The position numbers and the translations under genes are program-made. The notes under the pieces were generated by a model. The model did not search any database, was not told where the DNA came from, and worked only from the letters and a program-made list of their open reading frames with translations. Shown in pieces: positions 12,201 to 18,834 of a stretch of DNA of 64,000 nt (positions are counted from its first letter, which is position 1; every line of letters starts with the position of its first letter). Origin of the DNA: Undaria pinnatifida (taxonomy: Eukaryota; Sar; Phaeophyceae; Laminariales; Alariaceae); the NCBI GenBank assembly GCA_012845835.1, contig JABAKD010000002.1:11320120-11384119 (forward strand), in the 5' to 3' direction.

Positions 12201-15200
12201 CTTGAAGTAGTATGGAAACCTAACAATAGACGAGGCGTATTTTTACGAAGTTTTTTTAAACCGGCAGGGATCATATTCGCCACCTCTTTGCCAACACAAT
12301 CCCCACCCCACGTTGCGCCATGCCTCGCCACGTGTTTTGAAGATGCACGCGCGAGCAAGAGGGCCGCGCGCGGTGCTTACCCGCCAGCCGACGGAGGGGC
12401 GGTCGAGGGACGGAGGGCTAAGGCTTGGCGAGATGGAGCGGGACTGTCTCATCGGCTACGGGGCCAGTGCGTTGATTATGGAAAGACTCATGATCAGCAG
12501 TGACGCTTTCACGGCGAACGTGTGCCAAGGATGCGGCTTGCTTGGGTGAGGTTTCGGGGAGTGTATTGTTGTTGCTTCTTGTTGTTTTTCATCTGTTCTT
12601 GTATGTTCTTCCTTGTTCTTTCTTCGTCGTTTGTTTTCTTTCTTCTTCTTTTCGGTTGTTTTTTTTTTCTTTTTTTTCTCATATTTTTTTCTCCTTTCTT
12701 TCTTTCCCTTTCGGTCCGTTCTGTTACTTTCTTTCTTCCTCATTCCTTTCTTTTTATCTTGTCTTTTTAGTTTCTTGATTTCCCTTTGCTTTGGTTTGGT
12801 GCTGTTTCTTTCCTTCCCCCCTCCCTTTTTTTTTCTCCTCTCATGCAATTTGCCTGGTTTGCTGCCGTGGGCATGTTCCGCGTTTCGTATTCAGTACTTT
12901 TGGGATTGCATGGCTAGGCATTCCGCGATGCCTGAGACTTGCCGCACCCCTCCCTCCCCCAACGGTGCTCCGTCTCGAAAGGATGCGTGGTCAGTGGTCA
13001 AATGACTGAGGCAAGCAACAAGTGAGCACCCCCCTCCCCCCCTATGGCGTCTTCCATTCCCCCGCCCATCCCTCACCCACTCACCCACCCAGCCACCCAA
13101 CCACCCGGCCACCCAGTCACCTCACCGACTTGTCGATGGCATCCACCGCAATGCATAACACTGCCTGACACTTGCCTTGCCCCCCCCCCCCTCTTCTCCC
13201 CGTGCCGTTAACCTGCCCCTGACCTCCCCCTCTCTCCTTTCGTATTTCATCCCCCCCCGGTTCCTCCCTTCTTGTACCCTTTGCAGATACTCTGGCTGGT
13301 GCCAAAATTGCCGGAGCCCGGAAAAGATGGCCGACATTCGACTTCCCTACGCATGCAAATTGCTTTTCCAGGTATGCATATAACTAGCAGGACTCCCTAT
13401 CCGGTGCATCTGTGTAGTGTTTATGTGCTCATTTATTACGAGCGAATACGGGTTTCTCGTTTTTTCCGGCGTCAACAGTTAGGGACCTCGTTCGAGTTGC
13501 CTAAAGCGCCCGTCGACCACCAACCCAAATATTTGACAGTTGACTTGTCAGTTAAAAAATGTCCTGGTGCGCTAATTCCCGGCGACAGGTATGTTCTGTT
13601 TTTTGTATGTTTGTGCCTTGAGCTTGGCCAGTGTTGACGTTGGAAGATGATACCTAAAACTTGACTGTCCTTGTCCCGGCCATGCTGTTAGGCGCGGGCT
13701 ACGGTAGGGGTATATGGCACTTTTTCTCCCGAATATTTCGGACTGTTAGTAGCAATTCGATGCGAGTCGACGCGGGAAGAAAGCGCTGAAGTCTTCTTGC
13801 GATAACAATGAAGGCACGTACCGTGTCGTAGTGGGCGGGGGGTGTACTCAGTTTGTACTGGGGGGGGGGGTGAAGAGCCTGCTTAGTGACCCTGGATCTG
13901 AGTTACGTCTGGGGACGGAGAAAGAGAAGATAAAAACTGCGAAGGCATTAGATGGGATGAGCAAAAGGAGAAAATGAAAAAACGGGGGCAGCCATCCCCT
14001 TATTGTGCGGTAGAGGTTGCACGTTTTTCGGTCAAACGTTCCTCACCGTGACCTTGTGACCGCTTGAGCTCCTGAAGTGTAGACTTTCGCTTAGTTTGAT
14101 ATTTTTACGAGTATGTTTGTTTTAGTACTAATACTAATAGTAAGAGCGCATAGAAACGTTGGTCGGGTTGCGCGAACGAATGCCTTCGACGCCATGTGTC
14201 GGGCGAGATACTGAGCCCATGTTAAGAGCTGAAAAGCTTCTGCGGCACCGCTAGCGTGTGGGATGACTCGGGGTCCTGAACTGAGGATTTGCCGTTTTGA
14301 CGTTGGGATACCAGTTATGCGATTTTCGACAGTCTTTTTGGTTATGTAGTTGCAGTAGGCGATGCAGTAGGCGATGCGGTAGGCGATGCGGTAGGCGATG
14401 CAGTAGGCGATGCAGTAGGCGATGCAGTAGGTCATGCAGTAGGCGATGCAGTAGGCAATGCAGTAGGCGATGCGGTAGGCGATGCGGTAGGCGATGCAGT
14501 AGGCGATGCAGTAGGTCATGCGGTAGGCGATGCAGTAGGCGGTGCAGTAGGCGATGCAGTAGGCGATGGGAAGGTTCTTCGGGTTGCACCTAGGTTTGTT
14601 CTCAAAAGTAGTTTTGGGCGGGGCATCGTGTAGAGCGCCTCAAGTAAGGCTAGTAAGTAAGGCTAGGAGGCCTCCCACGGCCGGGGTGCAGCAGATTCTA
14701 AGAATTTTCTTAGCTCCTAACGTGAGGAGCTCAACATCATGATCCGTCATCACCAGAAACATGACTTCGAAGGCGTTCGTTCGCGCATCCGACCAGCAGT
14801 TCCACGCGCTAGTCCTGTGCTCGTAGAAGTTTACCAGACTAACCAGTAGTCCCTCACTCGAGGAGCTCAACCGGCCAGAAACGTTTGGTCCAACAAGTGA
14901 AATCCCTACCGCGGGATGGCCCGGCGGCCCAGAAAAGTTTGGCGCACCCTTGCCGTGGCGGGCATCGTTTGACCCTGCTTGATGCTGCACGTGCAATTTC
15001 TGTTGCTGCTTTCTGCGTGCACAAATTGCAGGGGCTGCAAAGCTTACGCGTCGTTCTGCGGCTGGCTTGGCCAACGTTGATTATGGATGAAACCTAAATT
15101 GATACCAGTACGTACTGTGCTTGGCCTAGGGATTTGACGTTTGTTTTGTTGCCCTGCTTCCTGCCGCGCAAATTGACCTCGCTCCGTGCTGCGCATATTT

Positions 15201-15283
15201 GTTGTTACTGCTCCCTTTCGCACACATTGCAGGAGCTACAAAGCATGAACATCGTCCCCCGGCTGAAGCTCCAAGACTTTTAG
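1..15283 (+). CDS. RPC2 (POLR3B): RNA polymerase III second-largest subunit, C-terminal half (13 exons, 5'-partial)
   Basis: This is the beta-like catalytic subunit of RNA polymerase III, which transcribes tRNA, 5S rRNA and other small RNAs in the nucleus. Thirteen exons join in frame: 1-216, 972-1091, 2810-2941, 4439-4522, 5118-5232, 6657-6736, 9113-9184, 10236-10409, 11676-11762, 11982-12116, 12343-12545, 13287-13371 and 15233-15283, giving ~516 residues. Diagnostic blocks in order are the [20 protein letters not shown] block, [44 protein letters not shown] and a C-terminal zinc ribbon (CQGC...CQNC). The QKPMV and RQTRRPE variants place it in Pol III rather than Pol I or II. The family is ~1130 aa long, so about 600 N-terminal residues lie left of the window. 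Introns range from 219 to 2376 bp. Intron 2 has a GC donor. Several introns hold degraded copies of adjacent exons. Confidence 0.95.
371..470 (+). pseudogene. Degraded copy of RPC2 exon A 3' end (exon echo)
   Basis: This ~100 bp stretch in intron 1 closely matches positions 121-220, including CTGGGGGTGGT, GTCTCATCCCCTAC and GCCATGGGCAAGCA, and it continues through the splice donor. Substitutions and a small deletion break the reading (CCGCACCAC becomes CGCCACCAC, and the ACATATCAG segment is altered). It lies on the same strand as the exon. It cannot replace exon A, and the phase to exon B is served by the true exon. Confidence 0.85.
495..625 (+). repeat. Dispersed repeat 'GRST' module, copy 1, bounded by poly-G tracts
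   Basis: This ~110 bp segment recurs near 28445-28575 and 48846-48975. The shared core reads CCTCGCATCCC...ATGCC(G)GGACGGAGCAC...GGGTTTTC.CCAA.CAGGCA. All three copies begin beside poly-G runs, and this one ends in another. One reading frame stays open in all three and gives variants of MPGRSTSGFHQPG. Whether it is a coding relic or a non-coding repeat is unknown. Confidence 0.7.
972..1091 (+). CDS. RPC2: RPC2 exon B, ends at a GC donor
   Basis: Forty codons beginning [15 protein letters not shown] and ending LVHFDQ. The acceptor is TCCTCAG. The exon must end at CAG followed by GCGAGT so that exon C (VPGGQNA) continues the family alignment in phase 0. No GT donor nearby keeps the frame, so the intron is of GC-AG type. 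Confidence 0.92.
1622..1648 (+). pseudogene. Short copy of RPC2 exon B 3' end with its GC donor (exon echo)
   Basis: The string TTGTACTTCGATCAGGCGAG repeats the exon B end TTGTGCACTTCGACCAGGCGAG with few changes, including the GC donor. It lies about 550 bp downstream in intron 2 on the same strand. It is short enough that chance cannot be fully excluded, but it matches the pattern of the other echoes. Confidence 0.55.
2378..2705 (+). repeat. ~10 bp minisatellite, (A)TAAGGTATC-type units, in RPC2 intron 2
   Basis: About 30 imperfect units of ATAAGGTATC / ATAAGGTATA / ATAAGGTCTA fill this AT-rich stretch upstream of exon C. No gene is visible in it. Confidence 0.9.
2810..2941 (+). CDS. RPC2: RPC2 exon C
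   Basis: Forty-four codons, [20 protein letters not shown] onward to [22 protein letters not shown] is the near-invariant catalytic-subunit motif close to the active centre. The acceptor is GCCCACAG and the donor CAG followed by GTCAGA; both ends are phase 0. Confidence 0.96.
3127..3215 (+). pseudogene. Degraded copy of RPC2 exon C 3' end (exon echo)
   Basis: This stretch aligns with 2874-2962: GTGCTC.ACC.AGGATT, then TTCGGGAGGTGCATGGT, TTCAG.AAGCACCAGGTCAGAA and the start of the intron. It carries substitutions and indels that break the ORF. It lies ~250 bp downstream on the same strand and includes the donor. Confidence 0.85.
3529..3700 (+). repeat. CGGGT pentanucleotide array
   Basis: About 33 nearly perfect copies of TCGGG/CGGGT. 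Any frame gives an open, meaningless [10 protein letters not shown]-type protein, so the ORFs here are not genes. Confidence 0.97.
4439..4522 (+). CDS. RPC2: RPC2 exon D
   Basis: Twenty-eight codons, [17 protein letters not shown] to FPRGAE, corresponding to the region after RCxVxK in the family (YTNQTFDKV in animals). The acceptor is CGTGCAG and the donor GAG followed by GTGAGC; both phase 0. It is less conserved than its neighbours, as expected for this loop. Confidence 0.85.
5118..5232 (+). CDS. RPC2: RPC2 exon E
   Basis: Encodes [20 protein letters not shown] through [13 protein letters not shown], equivalent to the family's LDADGIC...VLVNKS block. The acceptor is ACTCCAG; the donor is GTATGT at 5233. 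It ends in phase 1, which matches the next exon. Confidence 0.9.
6000..6600 (+). repeat. Local short repeats in RPC2 intron 5
   Basis: A ~30 bp motif, (T)CGATCGCGRCAGAAAGCT followed by TTTTAGAGC or similar, occurs near 6005, 6062, 6540 and (weaker) 6570. It marks intron sequence that has been duplicated locally several times, next to the exon F copy. Confidence 0.65.
6458..6535 (+). pseudogene. Degraded copy of RPC2 exon F 5' end with its acceptor (exon echo)
   Basis: GGATAGGGGCTGCGGGGCCGAG, ACCAGGCTTCGCCTCAA and the preceding T-rich tract repeat the exon F start at ~6616-6695. It lies ~160 bp upstream on the same strand and loses the match before the conserved [11 protein letters not shown] segment, so it is not a usable alternative exon. 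Confidence 0.85.
6657..6736 (+). CDS. RPC2: RPC2 exon F
   Basis: Encodes [11 protein letters not shown] then [14 protein letters not shown], the counterpart of the family's ITYKGxxDSYIEKV. The acceptor GGATAG completes the phase-1 codon left by exon E. It ends in phase 0 at AAG followed by GTGCGA. The exact acceptor is less certain than the 3' end. Confidence 0.83.
7016..7060 (+). pseudogene. Possible copy of the exon G acceptor region (exon echo)
   Basis: TTTTCTGTGCAGGTGGTACTCA here resembles TTTTCTGTGCAGGTGGTGCTCA at the true exon G start (9101-9122). The match stops after a few codons. Two further local duplications follow at 7078-7140 and 7449-7515. Confidence 0.5.
7378..8994 (-). mobile_element. 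Decayed tyrosine-recombinase mobile element between ~75 bp direct repeats
   Basis: Imperfect direct repeats 7378-7452 and 8920-8994 (CCTCCTGCAGGCTTTCTCCC... to ...TTCCGAAATTACT) flank minus-strand coding remnants of a tyrosine recombinase. The remnants lie in at least three frames in the right order: N-terminal SAM-like part at 8941-8507, a middle part at 8496-8146 and the catalytic C-terminus at 8091-7666. No reverse transcriptase is visible, which points to a Crypton-like or DIRS/Ngaro-derived element. It sits inside RPC2 intron 6, antisense to the gene. Confidence 0.75.
7666..8941 (-). pseudogene. Tyrosine recombinase pseudogene (frameshifted)
   Basis: The C-terminal part holds [25 protein letters not shown] and RYVG, which fit box II of tyrosine recombinases: the Arg of HxxR (here RSFR, so the His is replaced), the Trp of GWK and the nucleophilic Tyr. 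Upstream in another frame is a helical segment with [20 protein letters not shown]. The first part has [19 protein letters not shown], typical of an N-terminal core-binding domain. At least two frameshifts and the replaced His argue that it is inactive. Similar genes are frequent in stramenopile genomes; the exact superfamily is unresolved. Confidence 0.75.
9113..9184 (+). CDS. RPC2: RPC2 exon G
   Basis: Twenty-four codons, [20 protein letters not shown] then RRPE, matching the family block F(L)[12 protein letters not shown]. The acceptor is CTGTGCAG and the donor GAG followed by GTGAAC; both phase 0. Confidence 0.94.
9291..9780 (+). repeat. ~65 bp tandem-like repeats in RPC2 intron 7
   Basis: Four diverged units share CAGACC.TCC, then GTGTGTCG.TTGTT(G/A)..GCCGCAC and TGTCTGCTCTCGTC. 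Units begin near 9296, 9585, 9648 and 9716. No gene is visible. Confidence 0.6.
9350..9450 (+). pseudogene. Degraded copy of RPC2 exon H 5' end with upstream intron (exon echo)
   Basis: TCTCTTCTTCGACATGGACAGG then GGGGGTGTGCGGCATCATCG and CCCCCAG repeat the true exon H at 10253-10310, and the preceding TGTACTTTACAATATTTGTTT repeats 10194-10222. It diverges after CCCCAG. It lies ~850 bp upstream on the same strand. The array 9780-10195 separates it from the real exon. Confidence 0.88.
9780..10200 (+). repeat. ~21 bp minisatellite, TTCAATCAACCATCGTCGTAC-type units
   Basis: About 19 imperfect units of CAATCAACCATCGTCGTAC and variants directly upstream of exon H. Open frames across it are repeat artefacts. 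Confidence 0.9.
10236..10409 (+). CDS. RPC2: RPC2 exon H
   Basis: Fifty-eight codons with [40 protein letters not shown] and [18 protein letters not shown]. This is the longest near-invariant block of the family and surrounds the active site. The acceptor is AACCAG and the donor AAG followed by GTATGA; both phase 0. Confidence 0.97.
10682..10762 (+). pseudogene. Degraded copy 1 of RPC2 exon H 3' end (exon echo)
   Basis: It matches 10343-10423 with about ten changes: CACACGGTTTTCCGTCACGC, ATGACGGTGGGAAATATGGT and GTCGCCGGCAAGGTGTGATC followed by GGAGGATTAG. The translation would read [20 protein letters not shown], and the donor is retained. It lacks an acceptor joined in frame. It could in principle be spliced in, which would duplicate a conserved block. 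Confidence 0.88.
11388..11470 (+). pseudogene. Degraded copy 2 of RPC2 exon H 3' end (exon echo)
   Basis: CACACACGGCTTCCCGTCGC, ATGACCGTAGGCAAAAATAT and CTCGTCGCCGACATGGTGGA repeat the exon H end, with an added codon-disrupting insertion. It lies about 1.05 kb downstream of the exon and 700 bp after copy 1, so the same exon end was copied at least twice. Confidence 0.82.
11676..11762 (+). CDS. RPC2: RPC2 exon I
   Basis: Twenty-nine codons, [20 protein letters not shown] then ADRVHLCCQ, equivalent to KAGVLDG...YGTAFGG in relatives. The acceptor is GTCGCAG and the donor CAG followed by GTGACA. Confidence 0.93.
11982..12116 (+). CDS. RPC2: RPC2 exon J
   Basis: Forty-five codons: [40 protein letters not shown] and MVMDK. 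GYxYxGKDxxTSGxTGEP and [15 protein letters not shown] are family signatures. The acceptor is CTCCCCAG and the donor AAG followed by GTGGTT. Confidence 0.96.
12343..12545 (+). CDS. RPC2: RPC2 exon K (hybrid-binding region and first zinc-ribbon half)
   Basis: Encodes [40 protein letters not shown] and [18 protein letters not shown]. The [22 protein letters not shown] block clamps the RNA-DNA hybrid and is nearly invariant. The CQGC pair is the first half of the zinc ribbon. The acceptor is TTTGAAG; it ends in phase 2 before GTGAGG. Confidence 0.97.
12590..12850 (+). repeat. Pyrimidine-rich (T/C) tract in RPC2 intron 11
   Basis: A long TTCTTT/TTTCCC-rich stretch. The open frames on both strands are low-complexity artefacts (F/S-rich and K/E-rich). 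Confidence 0.9.
13287..13371 (+). CDS. RPC2: RPC2 exon L (second zinc-ribbon half)
   Basis: Encodes [20 protein letters not shown] then YACKLLFQ. The CQNC pair completes the C-terminal zinc ribbon. The acceptor is CTTTGCAG; the phase-2 codon from exon K becomes glycine. The donor is CAG followed by GTATGC. Confidence 0.96.
13991..14268 (-). mobile_element. MITE family 1, copy 1 (reverse orientation)
   Basis: Starts CCATCCCCTTATTGTGCGGT and ends TAGCGTGTGGGATGAC, an imperfect terminal inverted repeat. The interior has the reverse complement of the family block GGCATTCGTTCGCGCAACCC. It lies in RPC2 intron 12. Confidence 0.7.
14343..14572 (+). repeat. 12 bp minisatellite GCGATGCAGTAG, ~19 units
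   Basis: Units GTAGGCGATGCA / GTAGGCGATGCG repeat from end to end. Each frame is open because the unit length is a multiple of three (AYCI, CSRR and LHRL runs); these are not genes. Confidence 0.97.
14671..14919 (+). mobile_element. MITE family 1, copy 2
   Basis: Terminal CCTCCCACGGCCGGGGTGCA and AATCCCTACCGCGGGATGG form an imperfect inverted repeat. The interior has the family order: GCAGATTCTAAGAA, a GAGCTCCT...AGGAGCTC hairpin, ACTTCGAAGGCGTTCGTTCG and a second GAGGAGCTCAA before the 3' end. Confidence 0.8.
14967..15072 (+). pseudogene. Degraded copy of RPC2 exon M with its acceptor (exon echo)
   Basis: GTTGCTGCTTTCTGCGTGCAC then AAATTGCAGGGGCTGCAAAGC, followed by CGTCGTTCTGCGGCTGG, repeat 15202-15268 (acceptor and the ELQSM...RLK codons). 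The preceding ~60 bp also match the intron at 15133-15200. It is ~200 bp upstream on the same strand, and the coding match is broken. Confidence 0.83.
15233..15283 (+). CDS. RPC2: RPC2 exon M (C-terminus and stop)
   Basis: Encodes [16 protein letters not shown] and TAG, the standard end of the family (ELQSMNIxPRLKL). The acceptor is CACATTGCAG; phase 0 from exon L. Confidence 0.95.
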   Translation, partial: ELQSMNIVPRLKLQDF

Positions 15284-16330
15284 GTGCCTGCCGTGCATGC
15301 TGCCGATGATTGTTTGAGTGCACGACGCGGGCAGATTTTTGGATACATACCGCAAGGACTTTTGGAGTGCGCGCAGCGTGCGCTAACCCTGCTGTGCATC
15401 TTGCTACTTTATAGAGCGAAGCAATCCCGAGGGCTCTTGACAGTGCTCGTCAGGAACGTTTGAGCGCGCACAGCGTGCGTAGGTGCTTTGCAGCTTGCGG
15501 CTTTGGGTAAATGAGTGGCGCTGCCGCGGGGAGATTTTGAGTGCGTGCGGTGTGCGCTAGCCCTGCTTTGCGACTTGCTACTTTAAACAGCGAATGGACC
15601 TCAACCGCTGTAGGCAGTTTGGTCGGAACGAGCGCGCCTAACGTGCGTAGCCCCGCTTTGCGACATGCAGCTTTAGGGAAGTATTTGAGTGCGTGCCACC
15701 GGGAGCATTAGAGTGCTCGCAGCGTGCGCTGACCCAGCTTTATGATTAACTGCTTTAGAGGGCGAATGAGCCTCAACAGCTCTAAGCGGTTTTGGCCGGA
15801 AGGTTTAGAGCGTGCGTGGCGTGCGTAGCTCCACTTTTTGCGCGTTGGCGCTTTGGGTAAATGTTTCAGTGCGTGCCGCCGGAAGCTTTAAAGTGCTCGC
15901 AGCGTGCGCTAGCCCTGCTTCGACTTGCTTATTCAAAGTGCGAACGGAGGTCACCATCTCCGAGCCATTTTGGCCCAAACGTTTTTAATACGCGCAGCGT
16001 GCGCAGCCCAGCTTTTGACTTGCAGCTTTAGGGGACTGTTGAATGCATGCTGGCGGGAGCTTATGAGTTCGCGCAGCGTGTGCTAGGCCTGCTTAGACGT
16101 GCTACGTCAAAGGGGCGAATGATCTTCAACGGCTCTAGACGATTTGGGTGTTGGCTGAAAGGTGTGGAGGGTGTACAGCGAGCGTAGCGGTAGCCTCGCT
16201 TCGCGAGCTGGTGCTTTCGGGAAAGGTTGACGCGCTCGCCGGCCAGGAGATTTTTAAGTGCGCGCATCGTGTGCCAGCCCTGCTTTGTGATGACTTTCTG
16301 CTTGAAAGAGCGATTGAGGCTCAACAGCTC
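15284..16330 (+). repeat. ~175 bp satellite-like tandem array, about six units
   Basis: The motif GAGTGCGCGCAGCGTGCGCT...CCTGCTTTGCGACTTGCTACTTTA recurs near 15366, 15538, 15711, 15891, 16065 and 16256 (spacing about 172-191). Between these are related half-units (GAGCGCGC..AACGTGCGTAGC...GGCTTTGGGTAAATG) near 15461, 15631, 15808, 15989 and 16165. So each unit is a dimer of two ~88 bp halves. It begins directly after the RPC2 stop codon. No convincing gene lies in it. Confidence 0.9.
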
Positions 16331-16787
16331 TAGGAAGTTTGGGCTGATAGCCGTCGCTGTTGGCATCCACAGATGCGTGTACCGCGGTAGCCAGCTGTAA
16401 ACATTTCCGCGGTTCGGTTTCCTTGCTCAAAATGCCAAGATGTAAGGTGCTGTGGTGTTTCTGTGCCGCTCATCAGTGCAGAAGGCGCACACACTGTGAA
16501 GTCGAGGCCATGTGAGCCTACCGTGTACCACGCAAGATAGCACACCCTTAACACGCCTCAGACGATTTTTGAAGCTTATTCTCTCGACAATCCACGGGAG
16601 TCATCCCTCTATAGTGCGGTATAGTCCGGTAGGGGTTGCAATTTTAGGGGGAAACGAACATTTCGGGTAATGTGACAAACTACCAGTACTTAAGTATATT
16701 TGATTCAGGAGTAGCGCATAAAAATCTGCGCGAGCGAATGCCTTCGAAGTCATGTTTCGGGTGATGTTGATGTTGATGTTGATGTTC

Positions 16788-17046
16788 AGCCATCCTACGG
16801 TAGCGGTGCGGCATCAGTATCTGGGGTCCTGACATTAGGAGCTCAATATCTCACCAGAAAAACGATTTCGAAGGCATTCGTTCGCACAAACCGATCAAGC
16901 TTCTATGCCTTAGTCTAGTGCTAGTAGAATGTGTACTCGTGAAATTACTTGATCAACGACTAACCGCTAGTTCCTCCCTTGAAGAGCTCAATCGGACAGG
17001 TACATTATAAGTTAATCCAACAACTGCAACTCCTACCGTGGGATGA
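16788..17046 (+). mobile_element. MITE family 1, copy 4, nested in copy 3
   Basis: Begins CCATCCTACGGTAGCGGTGC and ends CAACTCCTACCGTGGGATG. It has the family interior ACGATTTCGAAGGCATTCGT and two GAGCTCAAT blocks. It is flanked on the left by GATGTTGATGTTGATG and on the right by ATGATGATGATG, so it landed in a trinucleotide repeat. Confidence 0.8.
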
Positions 17047-17168
17047 TGATGATGATGATGTTGATGTTGATGTTGATTTTGATGATGATGTTGATGATGA
17101 TGATAATGATGTTCATGGTGATGATGATGATGATGATGTTGATGGTGATGATGATGATGATGATGTTG
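17042..17168 (+). repeat. (GAT)n/(GTT)n trinucleotide array
   Basis: GATGATG and GTTGATG runs. The ORFs here (poly-D/V or poly-H) are repeat artefacts. Confidence 0.95.
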
Positions 17169-17675
17169 AGCTCCTCGTTTTAGGAGCTCAGAAACTTCCG
17201 CTGCGCCCGTATTGTAGGATGACTGATGGGGAGAGTACAAACGCCGAGCGACGCTTCTATGGAGCGATGTCGACGAACATCTCCCCAAAGCCATGTCCGT
17301 TGTGTGTGCGCCCCCCTCTGGTTTTGGAAAAAAAGTCGACTCTGAATTTAATCCCGCAGGGTGTGTTAACCTGCGTGCTATACGATACGAGGTGCGTCGG
17401 CCTACGGGGTGCCTGGTCTGGTGGTACCAGGTGTAACGTAAACGGTTGTGGGCAACCGTAAAAAGCTCCTATTTTACACCTCTGCAGCACTGGACCCACG
17501 TGTTTGGCCGACAAACTACGTGGAGTAATTGCGGGACAATTTTCGAGTAAACAAAAAGCTTGAGGCTGATATTGCTTTCTTTTTGCCCCTGAATATCACT
17601 GTAGACCACCCCCCCCTGTCCTCTTTCCTGGGTCTATTTACAAAGGCGAGCATTGCTCATTTTCCCGCGGTATAT

Positions 17676-18442
17676 GCACGTGCTACGATGGAAGTATCAC
17701 TTTTCGTCTGGAATGTTTTCTGAATGACGGCACCCCCCTTAACCCAAAATCGTCGGAAAAGAACGTTTTTTTTGCATCATTCTCGTATATATAGTATACC
17801 TAGGCCATTGGACTTTTTTCATCCGGGATTAAAGCAGTTTTATTTTTTCTCTCAAGTTAGTTTTTTCGGGTTAAGGACATGTCTTAGAGCTTCTAAATTG
17901 AGGAACCTCACATAAATCACGGTGAACCTCTGTTGTTGCGATTTTATCGTGCCCCCCGATTTATGGGATCCCTTCCGCAGTATCCGGACCCCACTTCAAT
18001 ATATCATCCCCTGAAATACATATTTCCCCCCCCTCCCACTCGAACAGCCGGATGATTACCTTTATCAAGGGTGAAAGATAGCCCCATCGTATACTATCAA
18101 TGGTGACATAGCCCCCCGCCCCCCGGTACACTGTATCAGGGGTGATATAGCCCCCCCGGATACACTGTACCAAGACCCGTGCAACAATAGAGGTGCACCA
18201 TTTTTTTCCGAGGCTCCTCAAATATGGGAGCTCAAGACCTCTCCCAAAATCTGATTTTTAGAAAAATAAAAATATAACCGCTACCGGACAAAAAAAAATC
18301 AAACGGCCAAGGTACACAACAAGATATCATGCAAAAAAAAAAATGATCGATTTTTTTCCGACCATTTTGGGTTAAGTGAGTCCTGTCATTCAGAAAACAA
18401 AATTGCCAAAAAGGGCTACCTATACCGTAGCATGCGTCTCAA
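17676..18442. mobile_element. MITE family 2 copy (long, probably with internal insertions)
   Basis: Left end CACGTGCTACGATGGAAGTA with TGAATGACGGC, then CCTTAACCCAAAATCGTCGG. Right end ATTTTGGGTTAAG...CCTGTCATTCAG...ATACCGTAGCATGCGTC, its inverse. The interior contains CTAGGCCATTGG, a family hallmark. GC-rich runs such as ATAGCCCCCCG in the middle (17950-18180) may be a separate local duplication. Confidence 0.65.
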
Positions 18443-18486
18443 CGGTGATATACCCGGATACTTGAGGGGGGGATGGTATATTTGAG

Positions 18487-18834
18487 CCGTCCCACGGTAC
18501 AGGTGCGGCAGAAAGTCCATGAGTACCTCACATGAGGAGTTCAATATCTCACTCGAAAAATAATTTTGAATGAATTCGCTCGCACAACCCGACCAAACTT
18601 ATATGCCTTAGTCCTAGTAGTAGTAGTAGTTCTAAAACAGTAGTAGTCCTAAAACAATAGTAGTCCTAAAACAATAGTAGTCCTAAAACAATAGTAGTCC
18701 TAAAACAAAAGTAGTCCTAAAACAATAATGTGTACTCGTGAAAGTACTCCATTAACCGGCAGTCCCTCATACGAGGAGCTCAATCGCCCAGGGACGTTTT
18801 GGCCCAAAAACTGCAACGCCTACCGTGGGACGAC
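18487..18834 (+). mobile_element. MITE family 1, copy 5, with an internal (TAGTCCTAAAACAA)n array
   Basis: Terminal CGTCCCACGGTACAGGTGC / GCAACGCCTACCGTGGGACG form an imperfect inverted repeat. The interior follows the family until CCTTAGTCCTA, which here expands into about six copies of a 14-15 bp unit, TAGTCCTAAAACAA (18618-18730). Confidence 0.83.

Larger units (their letters stand above)
16599..17223 (-). mobile_element. MITE family 1, copy 3 (reverse), interrupted by copy 4
   Basis: Begins GAGTCATCCCTCTATAGTGC and ends GCCCGTATTGTAGGATGAC. The left part carries the reverse of the family interior up to CATGTTTCGGGTGATGTTGA. The right part resumes at (GAT)n then GTTGAGCTCCTCGTTTTAGG. Between them a complete forward copy (16788-17046) is inserted in the GATGTT microsatellite. 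Confidence 0.78.

Noticed and set aside
12175-12250. Similarity to the ACTTGAAATTAGTAT repeat end (TACTTGAAGTAGTATGGAAA)
   Set aside because: Match too short and not extended on either side.
12456-12848. Lysine/glutamate-rich minus ORF and F/S-rich plus ORFs
   Set aside because: Pyrimidine-tract artefacts in RPC2 intron 11.
14251-14593. ORFs with AYCI, LHRL and CSRR repeats
   Set aside because: 12 bp minisatellite; unit length divisible by three opens several frames on both strands.
16953-17294. Histidine-rich (minus) and aspartate-rich (plus) ORFs
   Set aside because: Trinucleotide array within nested MITEs.
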